Origin: Kiritimatiellia bacterium
Lineage (GTDB): Bacteria; Verrucomicrobiota; Kiritimatiellia; RFP12; UBA1067
DNA length: 14,397 nucleotides
Reading direction: 5' to 3'
Assembly: GCA_028707675.1 (NCBI GenBank)
Contig: JAQWAM010000006.1
Span: 1 to 14,397, forward strand
Shown here: in pieces, positions 14,330-14,397 of the stretch
Layout: each line of letters opens with the position of its first letter
Position numbering within the stretch: position 1 is the stretch's first letter
Notes under the pieces: model-generated
Database searches by the model: none
Seen by the model: only the letters and a program-made list of their open reading frames with translations
What the model was told of the DNA's origin: nothing
Made by a program: the position numbers and the translations under genes

Positions 14330-14397
14330 GATTACGATTACGAGCAAGATTACGATTACGAAAAGTCTCCATTTTTCCTAATCTTAATCCTAATCCT
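14330..14397. repeat. degenerate hexanucleotide tandem repeats
   Basis: GATTAC occurs at 14330-14335, 14336-14341, 14348-14353 and 14354-14359, in phase, interrupted by GAGCAA. After a break, CCTAAT (14377-14382), CTTAAT (14383-14388) and CCTAAT (14389-14394) continue a second hexamer series to the window edge. The tract is intergenic and may extend beyond the window. Confidence 0.7.

Noticed and set aside
14183..14347. Longer HicB starting at 14347
   Set aside because: The extra residues cover the hairpin and repeat-derived codons, whereas ATG 14182 has a strong AAGGAG and matches the usual family start.
1..14397. CRISPR array, tRNA or rRNA genes
   Set aside because: No regularly spaced direct repeats of suitable length and no tRNA or rRNA signatures were seen on either strand.

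Overview
This window is a chromosomal segment centred on a long ribosomal-protein operon. Gene content suggests a Gram-negative bacterium of the PVC superphylum (Verrucomicrobiota/Kiritimatiellota/Lentisphaerota side). The pointers are an EF-G gene placed directly before rpsJ, no rpmD, a zinc-type S14, GC-rich coding DNA, a relic REP-associated transposase and hexamer repeats of the GATTAC type. The taxonomic call is an inference, not a demonstration.

Layout. (1) Positions 1-468, minus strand: a nearly complete P-loop protein resembling BrxF, normally the first gene of a type 3 BREX phage-defence operon, which would continue beyond position 1. (2) 469-1166: accessory/intergenic DNA with a decayed RAYT (Y1 transposase) fragment, a pair of 22-bp imperfect inverted repeats around it, and three alternately oriented copies of a 9-bp motif. 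(3) 1167-1337: a convincing promoter with an A-rich UP-like element, then a structured leader with two hairpins and a boxA-like sequence just before the Shine-Dalgarno of the EF-G gene. (4) 1338-13702, plus strand: EF-G, then S10-L3-L4-L23-L2-S19-L22-S3-L16-L29-S17, L14-L24-L5-S14-S8-L6-L18-S5-L15, and SecY. These are the S10 and spc operons fused with an EF-G gene in front. Junctions are tight (several stop/start overlaps), except for a 117-bp gap between L14 and L24. (5) 13703-14397: a convergent hicB-hicA toxin-antitoxin pair on the minus strand, then intergenic DNA with a GC hairpin and degenerate hexamer repeats.

How it works together. The central operon makes ribosomal subunit proteins, a GTPase acting on the ribosome, and the membrane channel through which nascent proteins are exported. 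The EF-G looks like the EF-G2 (mtEFG2/spdEFG2) class, which is known for ribosome recycling rather than translocation; this rests on domain IV sequence. The boxA-like site ahead of an operon encoding S10 (which is also NusE) suggests feedback by the NusB/S10 complex. Neither idea is proved here. Usual neighbours are missing: rpsL, rpsG and tuf upstream, rpmD inside, and adk/map/infA/rpmJ/rpsM-rplQ downstream. The housekeeping operon is therefore bordered by mobile or defence DNA on both sides.
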